DNA from: Paraburkholderia sp. PGU19
GTDB lineage: Bacteria; Pseudomonadota; Gammaproteobacteria; Burkholderiales; Burkholderiaceae
Assembly (NCBI RefSeq): GCF_013426915.1
Contig: NZ_AP023180.1
Location: forward strand, 2,170,001-2,234,000
Length of the DNA stretch: 64,000 nt
Reading direction: 5' to 3'
The position numbers and the translations under genes were made by a program. Shown here in pieces: positions 52,761-61,209 of the stretch (position 1 is the stretch's first letter; every line of letters starts with the position of its first letter). Under the pieces are notes generated by a model that worked only from the letters and a program-made list of their open reading frames with translations, did not search any database and was not told the origin of the DNA.

Positions 52761-54482
52761 ATGAGCAGCATCAACTACCAGACCTTGTCGTTCGAATACC
52801 GGCGCTGCGCCGAGCAGGATGCCGTTGCAGCGACGCCAGACGCGGCGCGGCATCCTGTGATCGTGGTCGGCGCGGGGCCTGTCGGCCTCGCAACGGCGAT
52901 CGATCTCGCGCAGCAAGGCATCCCCGTCGTACTCGTCGACGACGATTGTTCGCTCGCTACCGGTTCGCGCGCAATCTGTTTCTCGAAGCGCTCGCTCGAT
53001 ATCTTCGATCGCCTCGGCTGCGGCGACCGGATGGTCGAGAAGGGCATCAGCTGGAACGTCGGCAAGGTCTTCCTGCAGGAAGAGATGGTGTACACGTTCA
53101 ATCTGCTGCCGGAGGCGGGGCATCATCGGCCCGCGTTCATCAATCTGCAGCAGTACTACGTCGAAGGCTTTCTGCTCGAACGCGCGCAGTCGCTGCCGAA
53201 TATCGACATCCGCTGGAAGAGCAAGGTGGTCGGCTTGCAGCAGCACGGCGAGCCGGGTTCCGCCGATGCATCCGTCACGCTGACCGTCGAAACGCCCGAA
53301 GGCGAGTACGCGTTGTGCGGCCGCTATGTGGTCGCCGCCGACGGCTCGCGCAGCCCGATCCGCAACATGATGGGCCTCGACAGCAAAGGCCGCGTTTTCA
53401 AGGACCGTTTCCTGATCGCCGACGTGAAGATGGAGGCTGAGTTTCCTAGCGAGCGCTGGTTCTGGTTCGATCCACCGTTTCATCCGAATCAATCGGTGCT
53501 GCTGCATCGACAGCCGGATAACGTGTGGCGTATCGACTTTCAACTCGGCTGGGACGCGGACCCTGCGCTCGAGAAAACGCCCGAACGCGTGCTGCCGCGC
53601 GTGCGCGCGCTGCTCGGGCCGGACGTCAAATTCGAGCTGGAATGGGTTAGCGTCTATACGTTCTCGTGTCTGCGCATGGAGCGCTTCCGGCATGGCAACG
53701 TGCTGTTCGTCGGTGATGCGGCGCATCTGGTTTCGCCGTTCGGCGCGCGTGGCGCGAATAGCGGCTTTCAGGATGCGGAGAACGCCGCGTGGAAACTCGC
53801 GATGGTGCTGGACGGCCGCGCACCCGATGCATTGCTCGACACCTATGCGAGCGAACGCGAATACGCCGCCGACGAGAACATTCGCAACTCCACGCGCTCG
53901 ACGGATTTCATCACGCCCAAGTCGCCTGTGAGCCGCACGTTCCGCGATGCCGTGTTGAAGCTTGCGCGCAAGCATCCGTTTGCGCGTCAGCTCGCGAACA
54001 GCGGGCGGCTTTCGGTGCCCGCCGTGCTGCGCGATTCGACGCTCAACTCGGCCGATAACGACGGCTTCGAAGGCAAGATGGTGCCGGGCGCTTCGTGCGT
54101 GGATGCGCCTGTTATATCGAATGGCGCGCCCGCGTGGCTGCTTGCGCAACTTGGCAATGCGTTCACGGGCATCGTCTTTTGCGGCAAGGACGGCATCGAC
54201 GCGGCGACGCAACGCACGTTGAAGGCGCTGCAGACAGGCTCGATTCCGTTCAGGCTGGTTGTCGTCGCATCGCATGGCATTCGCCATGCCGTGCATGACC
54301 TCGACGATGCCATCGTGCTCGAAGACGCGGAAGGTCTCGCATGGTCGCGTTATGACGCGACGCCCGGCACGTTCTATCTGATTCGTCCGGACCAGCACGT
54401 GTGCGCGCGCTGGCGCACGTTCGACGCAACGCAAGTCGACGCGGCGCTCAAGCGGGCGTTGTGCGTGGAAGGCGTTGCCTGA
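52761..54482 (+). CDS. FAD-dependent aromatic monooxygenase (MhpA/PheA class)
   Basis: 573 residues from ATG at 52761. FAD-binding fold IVVGAGPVGLATAIDLAQQGIPVVLVDDD, the DG motif YVVAADGSRSPIRNMMGL, and the second FAD motif VLFVGDAAHLVSPFGARGANSGFQDAENAAWKLA are all intact. A ~170-residue C-terminal thioredoxin-like domain is typical of the phenol hydroxylase/3-hydroxyphenylpropionate hydroxylase group. It would hydroxylate a phenolic acid with NAD(P)H and O2. Downstream neighbours are DUF2783 and an MFS importer, upstream the MBL-fold protein. No ring-cleavage dioxygenase is in the operon, so the ring must be opened by enzymes encoded elsewhere. Confidence 0.9.
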   Translation: MSSINYQTLSFEYRRCAEQDAVAATPDAARHPVIVVGAGPVGLATAIDLAQQGIPVVLVDDDCSLATGSRAICFSKRSLDIFDRLGCGDRMVEKGISWNVGKVFLQEEMVYTFNLLPEAGHHRPAFINLQQYYVEGFLLERAQSLPNIDIRWKSKVVGLQQHGEPGSADASVTLTVETPEGEYALCGRYVVAADGSRSPIRNMMGLDSKGRVFKDRFLIADVKMEAEFPSERWFWFDPPFHPNQSVLLHRQPDNVWRIDFQLGWDADPALEKTPERVLPRVRALLGPDVKFELEWVSVYTFSCLRMERFRHGNVLFVGDAAHLVSPFGARGANSGFQDAENAAWKLAMVLDGRAPDALLDTYASEREYAADENIRNSTRSTDFITPKSPVSRTFRDAVLKLARKHPFARQLANSGRLSVPAVLRDSTLNSADNDGFEGKMVPGASCVDAPVISNGAPAWLLAQLGNAFTGIVFCGKDGIDAATQRTLKALQTGSIPFRLVVVASHGIRHAVHDLDDAIVLEDAEGLAWSRYDATPGTFYLIRPDQHVCARWRTFDATQVDAALKRALCVEGVA

Positions 54483-54524
54483 ACGCAGCAGCGCAGATCA
54501 CTACGATAAAAGTTGGAGACAAAC

Positions 54525-54773
54525 GTGGCACTCATCACGCAACTCAATCTGACGCAGCCCGACGACTTCTACGAAGCGCTGATCGACATGCACCGCGATT
54601 TCGACGAAGCGCAAAGCCAGGCCGCAAACGCGCAGCTGATTCTGCTGCTCGCGAATCATATCGGCGATTACGCGACGTTGATGGAAGCGATCCGGTACGC
54701 GCGCGAAGGCGTCGACCAGCCGAATCCATCAGCTGCGCAACACCCGGCCGACGCGCCGCGCGTCGCCGCCTGA
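54525..54773 (+). CDS. DUF2783-like small protein
   Basis: 82 residues from GTG at 54525, chosen because GGAG lies six bases upstream; a TTG at 54513 is the alternative. Sequence LNLTQPDDFYEALIDMHRDFDEAQSQAANAQLILLLANHIGDYATLMEAIRYAREG forms two or three amphipathic helices and resembles DUF2783, found with FAD monooxygenases of this type. It may be an assembly or regulatory subunit of the hydroxylase. Between the monooxygenase and importer genes in the same operon. Confidence 0.75.
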   Translation: MALITQLNLTQPDDFYEALIDMHRDFDEAQSQAANAQLILLLANHIGDYATLMEAIRYAREGVDQPNPSAAQHPADAPRVAA

Positions 54774-54887
54774 TCGCTCGATGCGGCTCGCCCATTAAAC
54801 GAAGCGCGAGCCGTCTCCCATGACAACACGGCGCAACAGACGCCGGACCCAATGGGTCCGATGGACCCGCATTGCCTGGAGATCTTG

Positions 54888-56219
54888 ATGAGTCAGTCAA
54901 TCACGCATGCCTATGAGCCCGGCGAACCCGCCGTCGCGTTTCAGGACGACACCGCGCTGTATCGCAAGGTCACGTTGCGGATCGTGCCGTTTCTGTTTCT
55001 TTGCTACGTCATTTCGTTTCTCGATCGCATCAACATCGGCTTCGCGCAGTTGCAGATGAAGCACGACCTCGGCTTCAGCGATGCGATGTACGGTCTCGGC
55101 GCGGCCGTCTTCTATATCGGCTATGTGCTGTGCGAAGTGCCGAGCAACATGCTGCTCGCGCGTTTCGGCGCGCGTCGCACGTTCACGCGGATCATGCTGC
55201 TGTGGGGCATTGCATCGGTGTGCATGATGTTCGTGTCGCAGGCTTCGCATTTCTACCTGCTGCGCTTCATGCTCGGCGTGTTTGAAGCGGGCTTCTTTCC
55301 CGGCATCGTGCTGTATCTGACGTACTGGTATCCGGCGCGGCGGCGTGCCGTGATCCTGTCGATCTTCTTCGCAGGCGTCGCGGTGGCGGGCGTGCTCGGC
55401 GGTCTCGTCTCCGGCTGGATCATGCGCGACATGGCGGGTGTGATGGGCCTGTACGGCTGGCAATGGATGTTCGCCATCGAAGGCGCGCCCGCTGTCGTGC
55501 TGGGGCTGCTCGCGGCGTTCTGGCTGGTCGACGGCCCGCAGCATGCATCGTGGCTCACGCAGCAGGAAAAGGCGCATCTGATCGAGCAACGCGACGCAGA
55601 GCATCGGCCCGCAAACTCGCATTCGTCGCGCGCGTTCATCGACGCATTGCGCAACCCGCGTGTTTATCTGTTCGCGTTCATCTACTTCTCGTTGACGTGC
55701 GCATCGTTGACGCTCAACTTCTGGATGCCGCTGATGATCCGCGACTTCGGCGTGCACGACGTGCTGTGGATCAGCCTGTACACGGTGATTCCGAACGCGA
55801 TCGGCGCGGTTGGCCTGATTCTGATCGCGCGGCATTCGGATCGTCACGGCGAGCGGCGCAAGCATTTCGCGGCGTGCACGATCGGCGGCGGTATCGCGCT
55901 TTCGCTGTTGACGCTGCATTTGAGCAGCTTTGCCGCGATGCTCGGGATTCTTTCGATAGCCGCCGTGCTGATCTTTGCCGCGCTGCCAATCTTCTGGACG
56001 GTGCCGTCCGGTTATCTGTCGGGCAAGGCTGCGGCGGCGGGGATTGCGTTGATCAGCAGCATTGGGATTACTAGCGGGATCGTGAGTCCGTGGGTGATTG
56101 GTCTCATCAAGACGCATACGGGCAGCATGGATAACGCGCTGTATCTGCTGACGGCTTTGTTGTTCATGAGTGGTATTGCGCTGTTGCGTGGGGTGCCGGA
56201 GAAGCGGGTCGCGGGGTAA
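54888..56219 (+). CDS. MFS importer, anion:cation symporter (ACS) family
   Basis: 443 residues from ATG at 54888. Twelve likely membrane segments. ACS motifs: VIPFLFLCYVISFLDRINIGFAQLQMKHDLGFSDAMYGLGAAVFYIGYVLCEVPSNMLLARFGARRTFTRIM and FYLLRFMLGVFEAGFFPGIVLYLTYWYP. Members carry phthalate, tartrate, glucarate or aromatic acids. As the last gene of the monooxygenase operon, it probably imports the phenolic acid substrate. Just upstream is a GGACCC/GGGTCC inverted repeat (54847-54859). Confidence 0.92.
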   Translation: MSQSITHAYEPGEPAVAFQDDTALYRKVTLRIVPFLFLCYVISFLDRINIGFAQLQMKHDLGFSDAMYGLGAAVFYIGYVLCEVPSNMLLARFGARRTFTRIMLLWGIASVCMMFVSQASHFYLLRFMLGVFEAGFFPGIVLYLTYWYPARRRAVILSIFFAGVAVAGVLGGLVSGWIMRDMAGVMGLYGWQWMFAIEGAPAVVLGLLAAFWLVDGPQHASWLTQQEKAHLIEQRDAEHRPANSHSSRAFIDALRNPRVYLFAFIYFSLTCASLTLNFWMPLMIRDFGVHDVLWISLYTVIPNAIGAVGLILIARHSDRHGERRKHFAACTIGGGIALSLLTLHLSSFAAMLGILSIAAVLIFAALPIFWTVPSGYLSGKAAAAGIALISSIGITSGIVSPWVIGLIKTHTGSMDNALYLLTALLFMSGIALLRGVPEKRVAG

Positions 56220-56251
56220 AAGCACGGCTCCTCTTTGTCACCGTTTATGCG

Positions 56252-56290
56252 GCTCGCAGCGCTCGCGCTCGCAGCGCTCGCGCTCGCGAC
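56252..56290 (+). repeat. Short 15-bp tandem repeat
   Basis: GCAGCGCTCGCGCTC is repeated about two and a half times in the intergenic stretch right before the acetyltransferase remnant. It may mark the slippage or deletion that removed the 5' end of that gene. Confidence 0.5.
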
Positions 56291-56368
56291 GTTATCTGTC
56301 GACGAGCGCGAACGCGCGGGCCGATTCCATTGCCGTCACGACGCGATCTGCTTTTTCTGCATGCGTAG

Positions 56369-56863
56369 CGTGACACGGACACTTTTCACCATTGGCAGAA
56401 TCAGGATCGCGTTGCGCACTTCTGGGACTTCAAGGGCACGCGCGAGCAGCATACGGCGTACCTGGCCGAGCAGTGCGCGGACCCGCATGTGCATCCGCTG
56501 ATCGGATGCTTCGACGACGAGCCGTTCGCGTACTTCGAGGTCTATTGGGCAAAGGAAGATCGCATCGCGCCGTTCTATGACGCCGGCGATTTCGATCGCG
56601 GCCTGCATCTGCTTGTCGGCAACAGCGACTATCAGAGCGCGGGCAAGCTGCGCGCGTGGTTCAACGGCATCCTGCATTACATGTTTCTCGACGATCCACG
56701 CACGCAACGGATAGTCGGCGAGCCGCGCATCGATCACACGCGGCACATCGCATGGATGCACCGGCTGGGCGCCTACACGCTGAAGGAGTTCGATTTTCCG
56801 CACAAGCGTGCGGCGCTCGTGATCGTCGAGCGCGAGCCGTACTTCGGGCAGTTCGGGCCTTGA
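56369..56863 (+). pseudogene. Siderophore-type GNAT acetyltransferase remnant (AlcB/IucB-like)
   Basis: The frame from 56369 reads RDTDTFHHWQNQDRVAHFWDF...HPLIGCFDDEPFAYFEVYWAKEDRIAPFYD... to FGQFGP, 164 residues of the AlcB/IucB-like acyltransferases that finish hydroxamate/citrate siderophores. The His and Asp pair region (HPLIG..., DDPRTQRIVGEPR) is present. An in-frame TAG lies at 56366-56368, immediately before RDTDTF, and codons upstream (LLFLHA then the stop) look like the missing N-terminus. No start or other siderophore genes adjoin, so it is a stranded remnant. Translation from an internal GTG (56489) could give only a fragment. Confidence 0.75.
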
Positions 56864-56875
56864 GGCGTTGCGCGG

Positions 56876-57349
56876 TTAGACCTGTACCGACGGAATGTTC
56901 TTCATGCAGCGCAGCGCGAACATCGAGCGGCTGTGGCGAATGCCCGAGATCTTGTAGAGCTTTTCGCGCAGGAAGCGCTCGTAGCCGGCGGTGCCATCGA
57001 CGGCAACCTTGATCAGATAGTCGTACTCGCCCGACACGAGATACGCTTCGAGCACTTCGGGCAGCGTGGCGAGTTCGTCGCCGAAGCGGGCCAGGGCGTC
57101 GTCGTCGTGCCGGTCGAGCGTCACTTCGATCAGCACGACATCCGCGAAGCCGAGCTTCTGCTGATCCAGCAGTGCGACGTAGCCGCGGATATAACCGTCG
57201 GCTTCCAGTTGACGCGTGCGGTTCCAGCACGCAGTGGTCGACATGCCGACGATCTCGGCGAGTTCCGCATTCGACAGTCGCGCGTTCTTCTGCAGCGCGC
57301 GCATGATCGCGCGGTCCTGGTTGTCCAGCGGGCGGTTGCGGGCTTGCAT
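56876..57349 (-). CDS. Lrp/AsnC-family transcriptional regulator
   Basis: 157 residues. N-terminal HTH (LDNQDRAIMRALQKNARLSNAELAEIVGMSTTACWNRTRQLEADGYIRGYVALLD) and C-terminal RAM effector domain (FADVVLIEVTLDRHDDDALARFGDELATLPEVLEAYLVSGEYDYLIKVAVDG). It is a small global or local regulator responding to amino acids. Divergent from the NCS1 permease gene across ~480 bases, so it may control that gene or itself. Convergent with the acetyltransferase remnant. Confidence 0.93.
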   Translation of the reverse strand: MQARNRPLDNQDRAIMRALQKNARLSNAELAEIVGMSTTACWNRTRQLEADGYIRGYVALLDQQKLGFADVVLIEVTLDRHDDDALARFGDELATLPEVLEAYLVSGEYDYLIKVAVDGTAGYERFLREKLYKISGIRHSRSMFALRCMKNIPSVQV

Positions 57350-57827
57350 GATTGGATCTGGAAGAATGTTCAGCTTCAGCTGATTCTACAGGAATAATCT
57401 TCGGGGTTTGGGCGATCAATACCTCCAAACAGGAAGCCTATCCACGGTGTCGCCCGGTATATTCTTCCACATGCTTCCTTGCCCGCAACGACGGGCGGAC
57501 TACCCTCCGCCAACGGGCGCCGCGTCATTCGCAAGATGACACCGGCAGGGGCGGTCAGCGGCGAAACCCACGCCGTGCGACGCGTTCATCGGTCACGGAA
57601 GCATTCACCCCTCCGCGCTGTTCTTCTCCGTTGTTCTCCAAGCCTTTTTTGAAAGCATCGACAGACGCTTTTATTACTAAAACAATCTATATTGCAGAAA
57701 CAAGACCCTTCATCGCGAATCGCGATTCCCATCGGGTTTCTAGTAGACCGTGCCTGCGCGCCACGTCGCATCGTCAGATCATGGCGGTCTTCAGAAGACG
57801 GCCATGCTTCAACCAGCTGGGGGAGCC
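57350..57827. other. Long structured gap between Lrp and NCS1 permease genes
   Basis: 478 bases without a convincing gene. It contains adjacent hairpins GCCCG-N6-CGGGC (57482-57497) and GGCGGA-N6-TCCGCC (57496-57513), an AT-rich stretch near 57650-57720 suited to a promoter, and a 25-base near-palindrome (57781-57805). It resembles a regulated leader, but I cannot match it to a known riboswitch. Confidence 0.45.
57781..57805 (+). promoter_or_regulatory. 25-base near-perfect palindrome before the NCS1 permease start
   Basis: Arms ATGGC.GTCTTC and GAAGAC.GCCAT with one mismatched pair around a central A. It lies 22 bases upstream of the permease ATG (57828), just before GGGGGAG. It could be a repressor site or an mRNA stem that modulates translation. 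Confidence 0.5.
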
Positions 57828-59297
57828 ATGTCTTCGTCACCGCTTTTCGATGCGCCGCATGGTCTCGGCGAGGCCGGCGAACAGGCCGATTCGCGTTTGC
57901 ACAATCACGATCTCGCCCCCGTGCCGCACGGCCGGCGCACGTGGACGGGCTATAGCATCTTCGCGATGTGGATGTCCGACGTGCATAGCGTCGGCGGCTA
58001 TACGTTCGCGGCGAGCCTTTTTCTGCTCGGCATTTCCGGCTGGCAGGTGTTGATTGCGCTGACGGTCGGCATTCTCGTCGTCTACATGCTGATGAACTGG
58101 GTGGGCAAGCCGAGCTATATGCACGGCATTCCGTTCCCTGTCATGGCGCGCGTGAGCATGGGCGTGATGGGCGCGAACCTCGCCGCCTTGATTCGCGGCG
58201 TGGTCGGTATCGTCTGGTATGGGGTGCAAACTTACTTCGCTTCGAAAGCGGTCGCGACACTGCTGGTCTTGTTCGTTCCTGCGTCGACGGCATTGCAGGG
58301 CGTCAGCTTTCTGCGCCTGGACGGTTTGGGTTGGGTGAGCTTCCTGTTCATGTGGTTCTTCCAGTTGGTGATCTTTCAACGCGGCATGGAGACGATCCGC
58401 AAGTTCATCGACTTTTGCGGGCCGGCCGTGTATGTGGTGATGTTCGTATTGATGGCGTGGATACTCTCGCAGGCCGGTCTTGGCAGTTTGAATCTGACGC
58501 TTGGCGGTAAAACGCTAACAGGCGCGGAGCAGTTCGCGGGGATGCGCAATGCGGTGCTGCTCGTCGTCAGCTATTTCGCCGCGCTGCTGTTGAATTTCGG
58601 CGATTTCTCGCGCTTTGCGAAAAGCGAACATCAAATGAAGGTTGGCAATTTTTTGGGGCTGCCCGTCAATTTCATCGTGTTCGCGATCATCACGGTGATC
58701 GTCACTTCGGGTAGCGCGACCGTGTTCGGTTCGATGATCATGGACCCGGTGGCGATCGTCGCGCATATCCAGAACAAGGTGGCCGTGGTGATTGGCAGCG
58801 TCACGTTCATCGTGGCGACAATGGGCATCAATATCGTCGCCAATTTCGTCTCGCCCGCTTACGACATCGCGAATCTTTTTCCCAAACATGTCGATTTCAA
58901 GCGCGGCGGCCTGATCGCTTCCATTCTCGCGGTACTGGTTTGCCCGTGGATATTCGTCGACAGTCCCAAGGCCATTACGATTTTCGTCAGCGTGTTCGGC
59001 GCCGTGCTTGCCCCGCTCTATGGCGTGATGATGGCCGACTTCTACCTGATCAAAAAACAGCAGGTGCAAACGGCCGAGTTGTACACGATGTCATCGACGG
59101 GCCGCTTCTATTACGACGGCGGCTGGAACAGGGTTGGCGTCGCGGCGCTCGTGCTGTCGGGCTGCATTTCCATTGGCTGGGAATTGTGCACGCAACTGCT
59201 GCACGTCCTGCCTGAAAACAACTTTGGCTGGCTGATCGGCGCGGTGGCGGGCGCGGTGCTCTATGTCGGGATGATGCGCGCTGCACGCAGAACCTGA
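57828..59297 (+). CDS. NCS1-family nucleobase/hydantoin permease
   Basis: 489 residues from ATG at 57828 with GGGGGAG upstream. Twelve likely helices. NCS1 features: FAMWMSDVHSVGGYTFAASLFLLGISGWQVLIAL, YMHGIPFPVMARVSMGVMGANLAALIRGVVGIVWYGVQTYFAS (the conserved PFPV... region), and NFGDFSRFAKSEHQMKVGNFLGLPVNF. Close to uracil/cytosine/hydantoin permeases (CodB, PucI type). It imports a nucleobase or related compound with Na+ or H+. No catabolic genes follow, so the ligand is open. Regulation is hinted at by the structured leader and divergent Lrp gene. Confidence 0.92.
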   Translation: MSSSPLFDAPHGLGEAGEQADSRLHNHDLAPVPHGRRTWTGYSIFAMWMSDVHSVGGYTFAASLFLLGISGWQVLIALTVGILVVYMLMNWVGKPSYMHGIPFPVMARVSMGVMGANLAALIRGVVGIVWYGVQTYFASKAVATLLVLFVPASTALQGVSFLRLDGLGWVSFLFMWFFQLVIFQRGMETIRKFIDFCGPAVYVVMFVLMAWILSQAGLGSLNLTLGGKTLTGAEQFAGMRNAVLLVVSYFAALLLNFGDFSRFAKSEHQMKVGNFLGLPVNFIVFAIITVIVTSGSATVFGSMIMDPVAIVAHIQNKVAVVIGSVTFIVATMGINIVANFVSPAYDIANLFPKHVDFKRGGLIASILAVLVCPWIFVDSPKAITIFVSVFGAVLAPLYGVMMADFYLIKKQQVQTAELYTMSSTGRFYYDGGWNRVGVAALVLSGCISIGWELCTQLLHVLPENNFGWLIGAVAGAVLYVGMMRAARRT

Positions 59298-59539
59298 TGG
59301 ATCTGAAACCGGCCGGATTGGCGCTATAGCACGAATGCCGACTCAATAGCGTTATGGACCGATTTAGGCGCTAGTTTGTCTTTAGAGACCGATCAAAGTA
59401 TTCGATACTCAGGAGTCGATTCGTGACGCGCGATGGCGCGCCACGGCCGTTTTGTGCGTGCATATCCGATCGTATATGGCGACAGGGCCACTGAATCGAA
59501 ATAACTCCATATTGCTACGACTTTCGAACGGACACGAAG

Positions 59540-60466
59540 ATGGACCGGCTTGACGCGTTAAGGCTGTTTGTCGAAATCGCCGAAGCCGGGAGCTTTTCCG
59601 CGGCCGCGCGAAAGAGCACGGTGTCGACATCGACAGTCACGCTCGCGCTGCAGAAGCTGGAAGAGGAGGTAGGCGCGCGCCTCATCATGCGTACGACGCG
59701 CCGCCTCGCCTTTACCCATGAAGGTCAGCGCTTTCTCGACGACGCGCGCCGCGTACTCGCGGATTGGGATGCCGCGATTCTGAGTCTGCGCGAAGACGGC
59801 CCATTGAACGGCCCGATCCGGCTGACGGCCAGCAGCGATTTTGGCCGCACGCGCGTCGTGCCATTGCTCGACAAGTTCATGAGCGAGCATCCGCAAGTGC
59901 AGGTGTCGCTGCTGCTGACGGATGGCCACGTCGATCTCGTCGATCAACATCTGGATCTCGCGCTGCGCAACGGCCCGCTGATCGATTCGCGGCTCAAGGC
60001 GCGGCTGTTGCTGACGGGCCCACGTGTCGTGTGCGCCGCGCCGTCGTATTGGGCGACGCATGGCAAGCCGATGCATCCGGCGCAACTGTCTTCGCACAAC
60101 TGCCTGATTCTCGCGCGGCCCGATGCGCCGTTCTCGAACTGGCCGTTCGTCGTCGACGGCAAGCAGATTGCGGTGAGAGTGTCCGGCAATCGCGTGGCGA
60201 GCGACGGCGGCGTGCTGCGCGAATGGGCCGTGAATGGCTACGGTGTGGTCCTGAAGAACCGCTGGGATATCTATCACGAGCTGATGTCGGGCAGGCTTGA
60301 AACCGCGCTGGACTCGTTCATCGGCGAGCGGGCCGATCTGTTCGCCGTCTATGCGGGCGCGGTGCCGAGCCGCCGCGTCGGTACATTCATCGACTTCATT
60401 GCGCGCGAGCTGTCCGTCGACGATACGCTCGAACTGCATCCGCTCGACAGTCTGCGTCCGCTTTAG
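59540..60466 (+). CDS. LysR-family transcriptional regulator (CrgA-like)
   Basis: 308 residues. HTH: MDRLDALRLFVEIAEAGSFSAAARKSTVSTSTVTLALQKLEEEVGARLIMRTTRRLAFTHEG. The effector domain is of the CrgA/DsdC-like sub-group (GPIRLTASSDFGRTRVVPLLDKFMSEHPQVQVSLLLTDGHVDLVDQHLDLALRNGPL). Members often control quinone or oxidative-stress genes such as oxidoreductases. It is transcribed in the same direction as the Rrf2 gene and is 1.4 kb from the azoreductase gene, making it one candidate for the 25-bp operator there, though unproven. Confidence 0.92.
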   Translation: MDRLDALRLFVEIAEAGSFSAAARKSTVSTSTVTLALQKLEEEVGARLIMRTTRRLAFTHEGQRFLDDARRVLADWDAAILSLREDGPLNGPIRLTASSDFGRTRVVPLLDKFMSEHPQVQVSLLLTDGHVDLVDQHLDLALRNGPLIDSRLKARLLLTGPRVVCAAPSYWATHGKPMHPAQLSSHNCLILARPDAPFSNWPFVVDGKQIAVRVSGNRVASDGGVLREWAVNGYGVVLKNRWDIYHELMSGRLETALDSFIGERADLFAVYAGAVPSRRVGTFIDFIARELSVDDTLELHPLDSLRPL

Positions 60467-60544
60467 CGACGCGCTCCGATTGTTCAGACTTTATAGACCG
60501 TTCGTGACGCTGGGTTGCACCGGCTTCCAAAAGCAGGTAGCCTA

Positions 60545-60567
60545 ACTCCGATTGTATTTGTCGGAGT
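60545..60567 (+). promoter_or_regulatory. Inverted repeat just before the Rrf2 start (autoregulatory site)
   Basis: ACTCCGA (60545-60551) and TCGGAGT (60561-60567), exact arms around a nine-base AT-rich centre, four bases before the ATG at 60572. Such a position suits self-repression by the Rrf2 protein or a translation-blocking stem. The GGAG in the right arm also serves as ribosome site. Confidence 0.5.
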
Positions 60568-60571
60568 GACC

Positions 60572-61132
60572 ATGTCTCACATCAGCGCAGGCGTCGAATA
60601 TGGGTTGCACTGCCTGCTTTTTCTGACGGAAGCGGCGCCCGGTGGCGTGCCCGAAGCGAGTGTGCGCGATCTGGCGGAACTGCAAGGCGTGCCCGCCGAC
60701 TATGTAGCGAAGCTGTTTACGAAATTGCATAAAGCGGGGCTGGTCATTGCTACGGAAGGGGCGAAGGGTGGTTTTGCACTCGCGCGTCCGGCAAACCAGA
60801 TTTCGGTGCTCGACGTGGTGACGGCGATCGATGGCGACAAGTCCTTGTTCGAGTGCCGTGAAGTGCGCACGCGCTGCGCGGTGTTCGGCGAGACGGCACC
60901 AACGTGGGCGACGAGCGGCGTGTGCTCGATTCATGCCGTGATGCAGAACGCCGAGAAGCGCATGCGCGAGGCGCTGGCGTCGCAATCGCTGCAGGAGCTG
61001 GCGGTCCGCACGACGGCGAAGGCGCCCCGCACCTATGGGCCGCAAGTCGTGAAGTGGCTGGACGGCCGCACGACGGGCCGGCGGCGCGAGCGCGGTTCGC
61101 GCAGTGGTTCAACGCCCGGCGCGCGCTCCTGA
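60572..61132 (+). CDS. Rrf2-family regulator with three cysteines
   Basis: 186 residues from ATG at 60572 (GGAG five bases upstream). HTH in ASVRDLAELQGVPADYVAKLFTKLHKAGLVIATEGAKGGFALARP. Cys95, Cys102 and Cys118 lie at the place where IscR/NsrR carry their Fe-S ligands, so it may sense iron-sulfur status, NO or redox stress. The C-terminal tail (RTTGRRRERGSRSGSTPGARS) is basic and longer than usual. Convergent with the azoreductase gene across a terminator. Confidence 0.9.
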   Translation: MSHISAGVEYGLHCLLFLTEAAPGGVPEASVRDLAELQGVPADYVAKLFTKLHKAGLVIATEGAKGGFALARPANQISVLDVVTAIDGDKSLFECREVRTRCAVFGETAPTWATSGVCSIHAVMQNAEKRMREALASQSLQELAVRTTAKAPRTYGPQVVKWLDGRTTGRRRERGSRSGSTPGARS

Positions 61133-61154
61133 GCGACACGCCGTTGACATGACA

Positions 61155-61190
61155 AAGGCCGCAGCCTTGAAAGCTGCGGCCTTTTCATTT
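61155..61190. terminator. Bidirectional Rho-independent terminator
   Basis: AAGGCCGCAGC (61155-61165) and GCTGCGGCCTT (61173-61183) form an exact 11-bp stem with a seven-base loop, followed by TTTTCATTTT rightward. It separates the convergent Rrf2 and azoreductase genes. Confidence 0.88.
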
Positions 61191-61209
61191 TGGGGCTTTG
61201 TGCTGACGA

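Noticed and set aside
54847..54868. GGACCC/GGGTCC inverted repeat as an attenuator before the ACS transporter
   Set aside because: The stem is short, has no U tract and sits just ahead of the ribosome site; it is mentioned only as context.
57480..57600. Possible riboswitch (FMN, guanidine or glycine class) upstream of the NCS1 permease
   Set aside because: Short similarities only (e.g. GGTCAGCGG); the conserved cores of these classes are not present.
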